Source: Clostridiales bacterium
Lineage (GTDB): Bacteria; Bacillota; Clostridia; Lachnospirales; Lachnospiraceae
Direction of reading: 5' to 3'
Assembly (NCBI GenBank): GCA_020860565.1
Contig: JAJBUA010000081.1
Span: 1-35,559, forward strand
DNA length: 35,559 nucleotides
Below, piece after piece: positions 17,361 through 26,081 of the stretch (positions are counted from its first letter, which is position 1; the number at the start of each line of letters is the position of its first letter). Both the position numbers and the translations under genes were made by a program. The notes beneath the pieces are model-generated. The model did no database searches. It was not told where the DNA came from and was given only the letters and a program-made list of their open reading frames with translations.

Positions 17361-18164
17361 CTACTGAATCAACTTCTCCGGGAATGCCGGCTCTGCGGTG
17401 ATGACCTCCAGATTCGCACCGGGAATCTCCGATAAAAATCTCTGCATAAACGGGATAAATATCTGTTCAATCCCATAATGTCCCGCATCAATCACCGAGA
17501 CCCCGTTCGCTGCCGCGTCAATCCCGTCATGATGCCCGATATCTCCGGTAATCAGCACCTCTGCCTGTTTGTCAATCGCAGCTTTTACCATACTCCCGCC
17601 GGAGCCGGGCGATATCGCAATTCTTTGCACCTGTTTTGTCACCTGACCGGTTCCAAAGACCGTCACAAAGGGAAGATGGAATTTTTCCTTCACGATCTTT
17701 GCCATGTCTTCCACGGATACCGGGTCTTTCCATACTCCTACTTTGCCGATCCCAACCGGCTTGCCGTCAACCTCATCCGTGATTTCCAGCGGTTCCTCCG
17801 CAATCATTCCCAGCTGCGCGGCCGCCAGATCTGCCATACAGCCCGGCGCGATATCAAAATTCGTATGCATCGCGAAATAACAGATATCATGCTGCAGCAG
17901 ACGGACGATCCTTCTGCTGATAAAGTCCTCATCATTTACCCTTTTTAACGGACGGAAGATGAGCGGATGATGAGACACGATCAGATCCACATCCGCCTCG
18001 ATCGCCTGCTCCACCACCTCGTCCGTCACATCAAGCGCTGTAAGCACCCTCTCAATCTGCTTATCGCTCCTTCCGGCCTGAAACCCCGGATTATCCCATT
18101 CACACGCCAGACCGGGCGGAGCCAGCCGGTTCAGAATATTGATTACATTCCTGCATACTATCAT
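17361..18164 (-). CDS. Nif3/YqfO family dinuclear-metal protein (GTP cyclohydrolase I type 2-like)
   Basis: 267 residues from the chosen ATG. The opening ...[17 protein letters not shown] is the family's N-terminus. Metal ligands are His65-His66 (SHHPLIF), HTNFD (about 104-108), and the late GHYGIEQ His/Glu pair. The frame is open 33 codons further upstream, but those codons (Trp/Lys-rich) are antisense-like and lie within trmK. Even the chosen start overlaps the 3' end of trmK by 65 bases. The trmK-nif3 pairing is widespread in Firmicutes. Molecular function is unsettled: the GTP cyclohydrolase label is by homology, and roles in metal handling or DNA maintenance have been proposed. Confidence 0.92.
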   Translation of the reverse strand: MIVCRNVINILNRLAPPGLACEWDNPGFQAGRSDKQIERVLTALDVTDEVVEQAIEADVDLIVSHHPLIFRPLKRVNDEDFISRRIVRLLQHDICYFAMHTNFDIAPGCMADLAAAQLGMIAEEPLEITDEVDGKPVGIGKVGVWKDPVSVEDMAKIVKEKFHLPFVTVFGTGQVTKQVQRIAISPGSGGSMVKAAIDKQAEVLITGDIGHHDGIDAAANGVSVIDAGHYGIEQIFIPFMQRFLSEIPGANLEVITAEPAFPEKLIQ

Positions 18165-18852
18165 ATACGGATCGAATCTCCTTTTGTTCTTTTTCCAGTT
18201 CTTTTTTTCGCAAAACCGCCGATTCTCCCATATCTTCTCCCAGATGCTCCAGAATCCCGGCAATCTGCTTTTCCCGTTTTACCAGATACTCTTCCAGAAC
18301 CGGTGATCTTTGCTGAATCAGCAGTTTCCCATAGCGATAGTCCGCTTCCCTGTCATACTGCATAGCCCCGGGACGTACAAGCATCACGGTATAATACTTG
18401 CCGTCCTCCCTGAGCATCGTCTCCCGGCAGATACGAAGCCCCAGTTCCTCCAGGCCATGACGGAAAGCGCCGAGTTCTGACTGCGGCGACAAAACCCACC
18501 ACCTGACCAAATCGCGGATATGACTGTCTTTCTTTAAAATCCGAAGCATCAGTTCCCCGCCCATGCCTGTGATCACGACACCGTCGGCCTCACCCGGCGA
18601 CAATCTCTCCAGTCCGTCGCTCAATCTCACCTCAATCCGATCCGTAAGCCCGGCCTGACCGATATGTTCTCTGGCTCGCGTCAGCGGACCCTCACCGATA
18701 TCCATAGCGATTGCCCGCGATGCCTTCCCGATTCGCACCAGCGAAATCGGGACAAATCCATGATCGGTACCAACGTCGGCAATCGTCTGTCCCTTCTGTC
18801 CGGCATAATCATCCGGCACCATATCGATAATGGCCTCCAATCGTTTACTCAT
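18100..18852 (-). CDS. trmK: tRNA (adenine(22)-N1)-methyltransferase TrmK
   Basis: Class I SAM-dependent methyltransferase (YqfN family) that methylates A22 of tRNAs. 250 residues: SAM loop [10 protein letters not shown] (26-35), acidic strand AMDIGEGPL, and the family motif [15 protein letters not shown] follows in the catalytic core, then a C-terminal coiled coil (about 195-235). Its start overlaps the rpoD stop by 8 bases, indicating translational coupling. Its end overlaps the nif3 start by 65 bases. Confidence 0.94.
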   Translation of the reverse strand: MSKRLEAIIDMVPDDYAGQKGQTIADVGTDHGFVPISLVRIGKASRAIAMDIGEGPLTRAREHIGQAGLTDRIEVRLSDGLERLSPGEADGVVITGMGGELMLRILKKDSHIRDLVRWWVLSPQSELGAFRHGLEELGLRICRETMLREDGKYYTVMLVRPGAMQYDREADYRYGKLLIQQRSPVLEEYLVKREKQIAGILEHLGEDMGESAVLRKKELEKEQKEIRSVYDSMQECNQYSEPAGSARSGV

Positions 18853-19975
18853 CCAGATACCCCTTTAATTTCCGGCTCTTACTCGGATGACGCAGCCTCC
18901 GGAGCGCCTTGGCCTCGATCTGGCGAATTCTCTCTCTGGTAACATGAAACTGTTTTCCGACCTCCTCCAGAGTATGCGGACGTCCGTCTTCCAGACCGAA
19001 TCTCAGTTTCAGCACCATCTTTTCCCGCTCCGACAGCCCGTCAAGCACTTCCTCCAGCTGTTCCCGAAGCAGCGAATAGGCTGCCTCATCCGCAGGCGCC
19101 GCCATATTTTCATCCTGGATAAAATCGCCCAGATGGCTGTCCTCCTCATCTCCCACCGGAGATTCCAGGGAAACCGGCTCCAGTGAGATCTGACGGAGCT
19201 CCTCGACACGTTCCACGGGAACTCCCATCTTCTCAGCGATTTCCTCTGTTGTAGGTTCCCGCCCCAGTTCCTGCACCAGCTGTCTCGAGGTACGGATCAT
19301 CCGGTTGATCGTTTCTACCATGTGTACCGGTATGCGGATGGTCCGCGACTGATCCGCAATCGCGCGGGTAATCGCCTGCCGGATCCACCACGTCGCGTAG
19401 GTGCTGAATTTATAGCCTTTTCGATAGTCAAATTTTTCCACTGCCTTGATTAATCCCAGATTGCCCTCCTGGATCAGATCCAGCAGCTGCATTCCTCTGC
19501 CGCTGTAACGCTTCGCGATGCTGACCACCAGCCGCAGATTCGCTTCCGCAAGTCGTTCCTTTGCCTCCGTATCTCCCGCTTCCATCCGCTTAGCCAGCTC
19601 GATCTCTTCTTCAAAAGAAAGCAGCGGAATCTTTCCGATCTCTTTTAAGTACATCCGCACGGGATCATCGACTCCCGGCGTCTCCGGCACATCCATTTCC
19701 TGAGATTCTGTCTCCAACGGTAATTCCGCATCATCATCGATTTCTTCCAGCAAAAGCTCCTCTTCCAGATCCTGCATTTCCTTCTCACTCACACGAAGAA
19801 CATCTACATGATTTTTCTCCAGAAAATCACAGATCTGTTCAAATTTTCCGACGTCTTTTGCTTCCTCGCCAAAATAATCCAGAATTTCCCGGCTCTCAAG
19901 CACGTTTTTCTTATTCCCGGCTTCTTTCAGAAGTCCGTTCAGTTTTTCCTCCCATGTTCTCAAATCTTCCGCCAT
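18845..19975 (-). CDS. rpoD: Primary RNA polymerase sigma factor (SigA/RpoD)
   Basis: 376 residues, typical of the short Firmicute SigA. An N-terminal 1.1-like acidic region is followed by region 1.2 ([17 protein letters not shown]). Region 2 has [33 protein letters not shown] and the -10-reading [17 protein letters not shown]. Region 3 follows, and region 4.2 is a helix-turn-helix ([21 protein letters not shown], in pieces) for -35 recognition. The order dnaG-rpoD-trmK-nif3 is the clostridial macromolecular-synthesis arrangement. The TTGACA/TATAAT promoters in this window agree with such a factor. Confidence 0.98.
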   Translation of the reverse strand: MAEDLRTWEEKLNGLLKEAGNKKNVLESREILDYFGEEAKDVGKFEQICDFLEKNHVDVLRVSEKEMQDLEEELLLEEIDDDAELPLETESQEMDVPETPGVDDPVRMYLKEIGKIPLLSFEEEIELAKRMEAGDTEAKERLAEANLRLVVSIAKRYSGRGMQLLDLIQEGNLGLIKAVEKFDYRKGYKFSTYATWWIRQAITRAIADQSRTIRIPVHMVETINRMIRTSRQLVQELGREPTTEEIAEKMGVPVERVEELRQISLEPVSLESPVGDEEDSHLGDFIQDENMAAPADEAAYSLLREQLEEVLDGLSEREKMVLKLRFGLEDGRPHTLEEVGKQFHVTRERIRQIEAKALRRLRHPSKSRKLKGYLDE

Positions 19976-20011
19976 AACACACCGCCTTTCAGAAGATTAC
20001 GATCTTACCAC

Positions 20012-21793
20012 TTAATCGGTGAAACGCATTTTCTGCAGTTTCTTTAATGCTGCCTGCTCGCGGATCATCTGCTGCATCTCTTCAATCGTTGACGCGTTTC
20101 TGCTCATCCTGTCTACACTGTTTTTCTTAACCCGGTAAACGGTCTCCGAAAATGCCTTGTCCTGCTCCTCCCGGCTCAGTCTTCCCTTCAGATCCGCATG
20201 AAACAAAGCGGCTGCTTCTTTATATTGTTCGTCATCATTAATAAAATGATTCAGGATTTCAGCCGGATTGACCGCGCCCTTTTCCCACTGCGCAAAGAGC
20301 ATCTCCGCCACCTTATGATAAAGCTCTTCATCAAAATCATCCGGTCCGATAATCCCGCGAAGAGGCTCAAATAATTCCGGACGTTCGATCAGCCACGTCA
20401 GCAGCAGACGCTGCGACCTGCGGATCCCATCCTCCGGGTTTCTCTTCTTTTTTGCCGGAGTTCTCGGATCCCCGGCCGTCTCCGCCCGCACAGGCACGCG
20501 GCCTCCCGTCTGGCTGCCCAGCCAGTTCACCAGCCTTTTCAATTCCTCATAGGGGATCCCATGCTCTCTGGATACTGCCTGTATGTAATTATCCCGCTCA
20601 AGCGCCTCGGTAAACTCCAGCAGCTTTCCCGCCGCCGCATGATAAAAACGGGTTTTCTGCTCCGGATCTCCCAGATCATATTCCTTCTTGATGGTATCAA
20701 TCTCAAAAAGAAAGCTGTTCTTTGCCCTGACGATCCTCTCACGAAAAGCATCTGCACCCAGATTTTTGATAAATTCATCCGGATCCTTATAGGGCTTCAT
20801 ATCCAGTACTCTGGCTGAAATGCCGGCTTCCTTCAGGATCGGGATCGCACGGAGAGCCGCCTTCACACCGGCGCCGTCACTGTCATAAGTCAGCACAACC
20901 TGTTCGGTGTAACGTTTTAATAACGCCGCCTGCTGCGCGGTAAATGCTGTCCCCAGGGAAGCCACCGCATTGACAAAGCCTGCCTGCTGCATCGCGATCA
21001 CATCCATGTACCCCTCGCAGATCAGCATATATTTCTCCCGGCTTGATTTCGCATAATTCAGTCCGTAGAGATTGCGGCTTTTATCAAAAATCAGCGTCTC
21101 CGGCGAATTTAAGTATTTCGGTTTGGCGTCTCCCATCACACGGCCGCCAAAACCAATCACCCGGTTATTGGTATCCATGATCGGAAACATCACCCGGTTC
21201 CAGAATTTATCTCTTGTTCCGCTCTCTTCAATCGTTACCAGACCGCTGTCTTTTAACACATTGTCCGAATACCCTTTGGACTTCAGATAACGATAAAGCT
21301 CTCCGCCGTTTTTACCCGCATAACCGAGTCCGAATCTGCGGATTGTTTCATCGCTCAGAGCACGGTTCTTCAGATACTGATATCCTGGCTTTCCCTGCGG
21401 CGAGCGCAGCTGATAATAAAAATAATTCGCGGCAGCCTTGTTGATCCCAAGAAGCAGAGACCGCCGGTCTGCCCGTTCTTTCTCCTCTCTGGAGTATTCC
21501 ATATCCGGCAGTTTCACTCCGCAGCGGTCAGCCAGCACCTTTAACGCTTCGGGAAATGTATAATTTTCATACTCCATCAGGAACGTAATGACATTTCCTC
21601 CTGCCCCGCAGCCAAAGCAATAATACATCTGCTTAGAACCAGATACGGAAAAAGAAGGAGACTTCTCATTATGAAAGGGGCACAATCCAAAATAATTGCC
21701 GCCTTTTTTCTGCAGTTTGACATATCCGGAAATAACGTCCACGATATCATTGCGTGAACGTACCTCTTCTACCACTTCATCCGGATAGCGCAT
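20012..21793 (-). CDS. dnaG: DNA primase
   Basis: 593 residues. N-terminal CHC2 zinc ribbon: Cys38, His41, Cys59, Cys62 (LCPFHNEKSPS...YYCFGCGAGG). TOPRIM domain: Glu260 in CEGYMD and DSDGAG (304-309), which bind catalytic metals for RNA primer synthesis. The C-terminal part is the DnaB-helicase-interacting region. The frame stays open to 21904, but the extra 37 residues translate the family B repeat. The ATG at 21793 has GGGGGAGAAGG immediately upstream and gives the standard start MRYPDEVVEEVRSRND, so it is used here. It lies between dgt and rpoD. Confidence 0.97.
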   Translation of the reverse strand: MRYPDEVVEEVRSRNDIVDVISGYVKLQKKGGNYFGLCPFHNEKSPSFSVSGSKQMYYCFGCGAGGNVITFLMEYENYTFPEALKVLADRCGVKLPDMEYSREEKERADRRSLLLGINKAAANYFYYQLRSPQGKPGYQYLKNRALSDETIRRFGLGYAGKNGGELYRYLKSKGYSDNVLKDSGLVTIEESGTRDKFWNRVMFPIMDTNNRVIGFGGRVMGDAKPKYLNSPETLIFDKSRNLYGLNYAKSSREKYMLICEGYMDVIAMQQAGFVNAVASLGTAFTAQQAALLKRYTEQVVLTYDSDGAGVKAALRAIPILKEAGISARVLDMKPYKDPDEFIKNLGADAFRERIVRAKNSFLFEIDTIKKEYDLGDPEQKTRFYHAAAGKLLEFTEALERDNYIQAVSREHGIPYEELKRLVNWLGSQTGGRVPVRAETAGDPRTPAKKKRNPEDGIRRSQRLLLTWLIERPELFEPLRGIIGPDDFDEELYHKVAEMLFAQWEKGAVNPAEILNHFINDDEQYKEAAALFHADLKGRLSREEQDKAFSETVYRVKKNSVDRMSRNASTIEEMQQMIREQAALKKLQKMRFTD

Positions 21794-21814
21794 CGCCTTC
21801 TCCCCCTTCCTTTT

Positions 21815-21898
21815 GTGCAGAGCTGCGTAAAGAATTTTTCCGGCTGACGCCGAACGCAGCCCACGCGGCGGACAGGAGACGACTCCTGCCCGATTGAG
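21815..21898. repeat. Structured intergenic repeat family B, copy 2 (dnaG leader)
   Basis: GCAGAGCTGCGTAAAGAATT with CCGGCTGACGCCG aligns with GCAGAGCCGGGTAAGGAATT with GCGGCTACGCCGC of copy 1. Each copy ends in an inverted repeat followed by CGAT: here CAGGAG/CTCCTG then CCCGATTG, in copy 1 TAGGAGGC/GCCTCCTA then CTCGATCG. It lies between the dgt stop and the dnaG ribosome site, so it would be in the dnaG mRNA leader. Confidence 0.55.
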
Positions 21899-21900
21899 CC

Positions 21901-22908
21901 TCATATCTCCCAGGCTTTAGGTACAAACAGTTCTTTAAATTTATAGATCGCGTAGCTGTCACTCATCCCGGCAATATAATCACAGACAATCCGATACTCC
22001 GGTTCGCTGCGCTCCGCAATCAGCCTGCGGTATTCTTCCGGCATCTCATCCACATGCTCCCGGTAATAATCATAAAGGAACTCCACCATCCTCTGGGCTT
22101 TCTTTTCCTCTGCCTTCGGCACTTCATTGAGATAAACATTTTCAAAAAGCCATGACCGGAGCTCCTGCATGGTTTCCTGCATCCCGGGCGACATCCGGAT
22201 CACCGGCTGATCCATACTGCATGAGATCATATCATGGATCATCGTATTCAGTCTCTCTCTGACGCTGTGTCCCAGCACATCCGTATACTTTACGGGAATA
22301 TCCGTCTCTCTGAAAATCTTCGCACGGATCGCATCGTCAATATCATGATTAATATATGCGATTTTATCGGACAAACGGACAATTTCTCCCTCCAGGGTCA
22401 TCGGATGTCCGCTCGTGCGATGATTGCGGATTCCATCCCGCACCTCTTTTGTCAGATTCAGCCCTCTGCCATCCTTTTCCAGGACCTCAACCACGCGGAC
22501 ACTTTGCTCCGCATGCACAAACCCCTCCGGACAGAGCTGATTCAGGATCGCCTCGCCCGAATGCCCAAACGGCGTATGCCCCAGATCATGCCCCAGCGCA
22601 ATCGCTTCTGTCAGATCCTCATTCAGACACAGCGCCCGCGCAATCGTCCTTGCGATCTGTGACACTTCCAGGGTATGAGTCAGCCGGGTCCGGTAATGAT
22701 CTCCCTCCGGCGCCAGAAATACCTGCGTCTTGTGCTTCATCCTGCGAAACGCCTTGCAATGCAGGATCCGATCCCGGTCTCTCTGATAATCCGGACGGAT
22801 ATCACATTTTTCTTCCGGGATATCTCTCCCAAGAGTATTCCTGCTCTGAGAAGCATAAGGGCTCAGGTATTTTTCCTCCCATTCTTCTCTCATCTCTCTG
22901 ACATTCAT
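21901..22908 (-). CDS. dgt: dGTP triphosphohydrolase-like HD protein
   Basis: 335 residues. HD-domain metal motif: R-LTHTLEVSQIARTIA gives the first His, LGHDLGHTPFGHSGE the central HD and following His, and a later Asp in INHDIDDAIR. Dgt-type enzymes cleave dNTPs to nucleoside plus triphosphate and so tune dNTP pools. Placement before dnaG fits a replication role. The frame extends to a GTG at 22932, but a TATAAT box at 22934-22939 puts transcription start near 22927. The ATG at 22908, behind AAAGGCGG, is therefore the likely start. First gene of the dgt-dnaG-rpoD cluster. Confidence 0.92.
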   Translation of the reverse strand: MNVREMREEWEEKYLSPYASQSRNTLGRDIPEEKCDIRPDYQRDRDRILHCKAFRRMKHKTQVFLAPEGDHYRTRLTHTLEVSQIARTIARALCLNEDLTEAIALGHDLGHTPFGHSGEAILNQLCPEGFVHAEQSVRVVEVLEKDGRGLNLTKEVRDGIRNHRTSGHPMTLEGEIVRLSDKIAYINHDIDDAIRAKIFRETDIPVKYTDVLGHSVRERLNTMIHDMISCSMDQPVIRMSPGMQETMQELRSWLFENVYLNEVPKAEEKKAQRMVEFLYDYYREHVDEMPEEYRRLIAERSEPEYRIVCDYIAGMSDSYAIYKFKELFVPKAWEI

Positions 22909-22933
22909 GGAATAACCGCCTTTCTTCCACACT

Positions 22934-22939
22934 ATTATA
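22934..22939 (-). promoter_or_regulatory. -10 box upstream of dgt
   Basis: TATAAT on the minus strand, 25 bases before the dgt ATG. The -35 (TGGCAA) is weak, and an inverted repeat CCATC-CGA-GATGG occupies the spacer, which could serve as an operator. Confidence 0.5.
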
Positions 22940-22980
22940 AACCATCTCGGATGGCATTGCCAGTAGTTTGTTGCATAGAT

Positions 22981-23030
22981 AAAAGAAAGAGCTGCCGCAA
23001 TACAATTGAAAAATCATGCTGCGGCAGTTC
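22981..23030 (-). terminator. Terminator-like hairpin downstream of the GH5 relic
   Basis: Minus strand GAACTGCCGCA and TGCGGCAGCTC form an 11-bp stem with one mismatch-type pair and a 20-base loop, followed by TTTCTTTT. It separates the accessory zone from dgt. Between it and the relic (23031-23105) nothing else is recognisable. Confidence 0.65.
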
Positions 23031-23251
23031 TTACCTTGTCTCGGAAAGCTTTAAGCTTTATACATTAAAATCATTTAAGCCTGATATAACGCGTTGAACC
23101 ATAGCTTATTTTAAGGAAAAGGTCAATGTATTAAGGAAAAAAATCAGGTACGCCGATATGCTCATGAAGATCAGACCAACTATGCGGAATGACAGCGTAC
23201 CGGACCCACCGGACTGCAGGAGAATGGCACCAGTCGAGCATGTTACAATGA

Positions 23252-23728
23252 TCAATTGGTTTCTGAATGAGAACTTCCGGTCAGCATCTGATACAGCCAT
23301 CTTCCGGAATCGGTGAGATCATTTTCGGTGAAGCCGCTGATTTTGCTGCAGTCTGACTGCAGGATGGCACAGGTTTCTGCTTTGTTGGAGAGATTCCAGG
23401 CGGCACAGCTGATCCCATAACGATCCAACAAATCCATCCACTGATTTGCCTGATCTTCATCGATGACACCGCCTCCGCTGGCATCGCAGATTCCATATTC
23501 CGATACAAAAACAGGAAGACCTGCATCTACTGCAGAAACAAGTGTACTCCGCAGGGAATCGGTGTGGGTAGCGGCATAAAAATGCAGGGTATACATGAGA
23601 TTGTCATAGCCGGCGATTGGATCTGCAGCCGCCTGATCAACATATTGCGACCAGTTTGGTGTTCCGATCAGAATCACGGCATCGTCATCACGAGAACGGA
23701 TCACGGGGATAATTTCCTCTGCATAGGC
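23252..23728 (-). pseudogene. C-terminal relic of a GH5-family endoglucanase
   Basis: The frame reads AYAEEIIPVIRSRDDDAVIL then GTPNWSQYVDQAA, LMYTLHFYAATH and PVFVSEYGICDASGGG. That is the second half of a glycoside hydrolase family 5 barrel, including the catalytic nucleophile Glu in VSEYG and the late AAWNLSNK strand. The first half, with the acid/base NEP motif and signal peptide, is missing. Similarity begins 8 bases after the stop codon of the neighbouring transglutaminase-like gene, with seven A between. The only possible start is an internal GTG at 23704, giving 150 residues that could not form a barrel. A second frame (23106-23300) that overlaps the end encodes a hydrophobic 64-residue tail, possibly a frameshifted membrane anchor. 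Confidence 0.8.
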
Positions 23729-23735
23729 TTTTTTT

Positions 23736-24560
23736 CTAATACCCGAGCAGCTGCTGTATTATGGCTAATGCATCATCCCCTGTCAGGATGATCGAAGTAT
23801 CGCCGCTGCCCCAGCTTTCTCCGTCTCCATACATGGCAATTCCCGCCATGCCATCGGCATATCCTTCCTGTCCGTCCATGGTCAGAATGCACCATTGATG
23901 CTGGTATTGGTTTTCATGTGCGTGCTGCCATGTATAACCCATATAGTCCAGAATTCTTCCCGTTGCCCTTGCTGTCCCAGCGCAGGTATAAACACCGCTG
24001 ACAAATACACCGTAAGGAGACCGGTATTGTTTCGCTTCGTCACTCCCATAGGTTCCCTTTTGAGTATAGGACAGTACTGCCTGGGATGCCGCCCGAACCT
24101 TCTCCAGGTCGGTATCATAATCCGGATTCGACAAAATGGATTCCGCAATTCCCTTCGCTATGGCGTCCGCTTCCGCTGCCTGCTCTGCCGTCAGATATTT
24201 GTAATAGCTATGGGTAGCTGCCGCGTTCTGTAAAAATTCGTCTGTCACGGTAATGGCACTTCCGGAGTCGCCTTCCGTTGTTTCCTCCGTATTTTCGGAG
24301 CTTTCTGCTGTGCTCCCGGTATCCCCTTCATAGGCAAGGCGTCCTTCTGCCTTTCCGAAATTCAGATAATGATCATATAAAGCAGATTCATCCGTGCCGA
24401 TGGCTGCGGTTACATCCGGGTTTGCCGCGGCGTAATACTCCGCGTCAAATGTCTGCCCATCCGGCATGACAGCAGGTGCCGCATACACGCATATGGAAGA
24501 TGCCGCCAATAGCGCTGATACTATCATTATCCTGATACCTGTTCGCATTTGCTTTTTCAT
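23736..24560 (-). CDS. Secreted transglutaminase-like (papain-fold) protein
   Basis: 274 residues. A signal peptide (KKQMRTGIRI, hydrophobic core, VYA-AP) suggests cleavage near residue 27. A short module FDAEYYAAANPDV...YDHYLNFGKAEGR (38-74) is a repeat common in secreted clostridial proteins, probably wall- or ligand-binding. After a Ser/Thr/Glu linker (80-102) comes a transglutaminase-like domain with the expected triad in order: Cys193 (YTCAGTARA), His221 (HQWCIL) and Asp236 (GYADGM). The protein may act as a peptidase or crosslinker at the envelope; the substrate is unknown. Its stop directly abuts the GH5 relic. Confidence 0.82.
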   Translation of the reverse strand: MKKQMRTGIRIMIVSALLAASSICVYAAPAVMPDGQTFDAEYYAAANPDVTAAIGTDESALYDHYLNFGKAEGRLAYEGDTGSTAESSENTEETTEGDSGSAITVTDEFLQNAAATHSYYKYLTAEQAAEADAIAKGIAESILSNPDYDTDLEKVRAASQAVLSYTQKGTYGSDEAKQYRSPYGVFVSGVYTCAGTARATGRILDYMGYTWQHAHENQYQHQWCILTMDGQEGYADGMAGIAMYGDGESWGSGDTSIILTGDDALAIIQQLLGY

Positions 24561-24672
24561 CTCTCATATTCTCCCTTCTTTATTCTCATGCGCGGGTACT
24601 GACCCGCACTCTGCATTTTCTCTTTTGAGTATACAACAGTTTTCCGTTTTCTGCATCCGAAATCGAAAAGAT

Positions 24673-24701
24673 TTGACATTCATTTTGCCCTATGCTACAA
24701 C
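24673..24701 (+). promoter_or_regulatory. Possible promoter of the lipoprotein gene
   Basis: TTGACA, 17 bases, TACAAC (4/6), 47 bases before the lipoprotein ATG. The weak -10 makes this tentative. Confidence 0.45.
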
Positions 24702-24748
24702 AAAGTTTGTAATCAGACATCCCGATTTATAAAAAGGGGACTTTAACC

Positions 24749-25954
24749 ATGAAACAGAAAATTTTATGCCTTGCAGCTGCCTGTGTTATGTTGGTTACGG
24801 CATGCACGAACGCGACAAGCAGCATCTCGTCTGTTTCCAGTGCAGCCACAGAGCAGGCATCCGGAGCAGCCGATGCAACAACTGAAGCAGAAACACAAAG
24901 CTGCCAGACAGAAGCTGCTCCATCATCGGATGTTATTTACCTGAAAGAGACCGCAACCCATTATGATAAGGATGGCAACCTGATCAAAACAACCACTTAC
25001 TCTTATAATGAGCACAATGATATATCCGAATATGTTACTGCATTCCCGGACGATGATGCGGTCCGTTATTATTATGAGTATGACTACCGCGAAGATGGGA
25101 CAATTTCTTCCTGCCGCTGGTATAATTCCAAAGACCAGATCCGGAGTGAAACGTTTTATGCGGAAGATGGAGAGACGATTGATCATATTGTGCGGAATAC
25201 ATACAGCAGCCAGCACGAAGATGACAGTGATGAAAATGCAGAAGACTGGCTTAGAGCACAGACTATTTTAAACGCTGATGAGGTTCCGGTATCTAAAACA
25301 ACATTCCTTGAAGATGGCAGTGTGCGACGGAAAGAGGAACACGAGTATAATGAATACGGGGATATTATTCATGTTGTCAATACCCGCTATGAAGAAGGCG
25401 AATCATTAATCTTCAGCGATCATACATATGAGTATGAATATAATACAGACGGTACATTCGCTAAAACATCCGCTGTTTTGAAATTGAATAACGCACCGGA
25501 TAGTGTTCTTACAGATGAGTACACTTATCAAGATGGATATCTTTATAAGGAATACAGCAGCGGTACGACCCTATATGATGAATACAGCAACGGTGCCATT
25601 GAGGATTATTCCTGGTGGGAGGAGACTGTTTATAACGAAGAGGGTTTCCCTGTGAGCTGGAGTTCGGATAATATGGAAGAGGACGAACAGGAATACTACG
25701 AAGGAGAAGATTTGTCGGGGCTGGTCACTTATCATTCTGACGGTACTGTAGATATCCTGCCAGAAGATGGATTCATTGCAACCTGTGATGAATACGATAT
25801 TGTTTTTGTAAGAATTGGCTCGGATCAGGACATCGCCGGAGAGCCAGAAGAAGAACTGGACGAAAATGGCAATGTAGCTGCCCGGACTTATTACTGCCAT
25901 AGCGGCGAGGTTAATAAACGGGTGGAATACACATATATCGTAGCTGAAAATTAA
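24749..25954 (+). CDS. Putative lipoprotein with YD-like repeats
   Basis: 401 residues. A short signal sequence ends in the lipobox LVTAC, so Cys19 would be lipidated and the protein anchored outside the membrane. A Ser/Ala/Thr/Glu linker follows (20-65). The rest is built from Tyr/Asp/Gly-rich beta repeats such as THYDKDGNLIKTTTYSYNE, YEYDYREDGTISSCRWYN, HEYNEYGDIIHVVNTRYEE and YEYEYNTDGTFAKTSA. This resembles the YD/RHS and YwqK-type repeats of surface proteins. It is highly acidic. The ribosome site AAGGGGAC is 7 bases before the ATG. No enzyme motif was seen; function unknown. Transcribed divergently from the transglutaminase-like gene. Confidence 0.85.
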   Translation: MKQKILCLAAACVMLVTACTNATSSISSVSSAATEQASGAADATTEAETQSCQTEAAPSSDVIYLKETATHYDKDGNLIKTTTYSYNEHNDISEYVTAFPDDDAVRYYYEYDYREDGTISSCRWYNSKDQIRSETFYAEDGETIDHIVRNTYSSQHEDDSDENAEDWLRAQTILNADEVPVSKTTFLEDGSVRRKEEHEYNEYGDIIHVVNTRYEEGESLIFSDHTYEYEYNTDGTFAKTSAVLKLNNAPDSVLTDEYTYQDGYLYKEYSSGTTLYDEYSNGAIEDYSWWEETVYNEEGFPVSWSSDNMEEDEQEYYEGEDLSGLVTYHSDGTVDILPEDGFIATCDEYDIVFVRIGSDQDIAGEPEEELDENGNVAARTYYCHSGEVNKRVEYTYIVAEN

Positions 25955-26081
25955 TTCTTGTCTTATGTTTTTCCCATTGTTGCAACCAGCAGGCTCAAGG
26001 CAAGATCTGCGGCCCTTCATTGATGAACTGTCTCTTTACCGCTTCCAGAATCCGGCGCGGTAATCGTCAGTTGTAAAGGTC

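Noticed and set aside
23106-23300. 64-residue hydrophobic frame as a separate membrane-protein gene
   Set aside because: It has no ribosome site and overlaps the GH5 relic; more likely a shifted tail of that relic.
23729-23738. Programmed frameshift at the A7 run fusing the transglutaminase-like protein to GH5
   Set aside because: The stop codon precedes the A-run, so slippage there could not bypass it.
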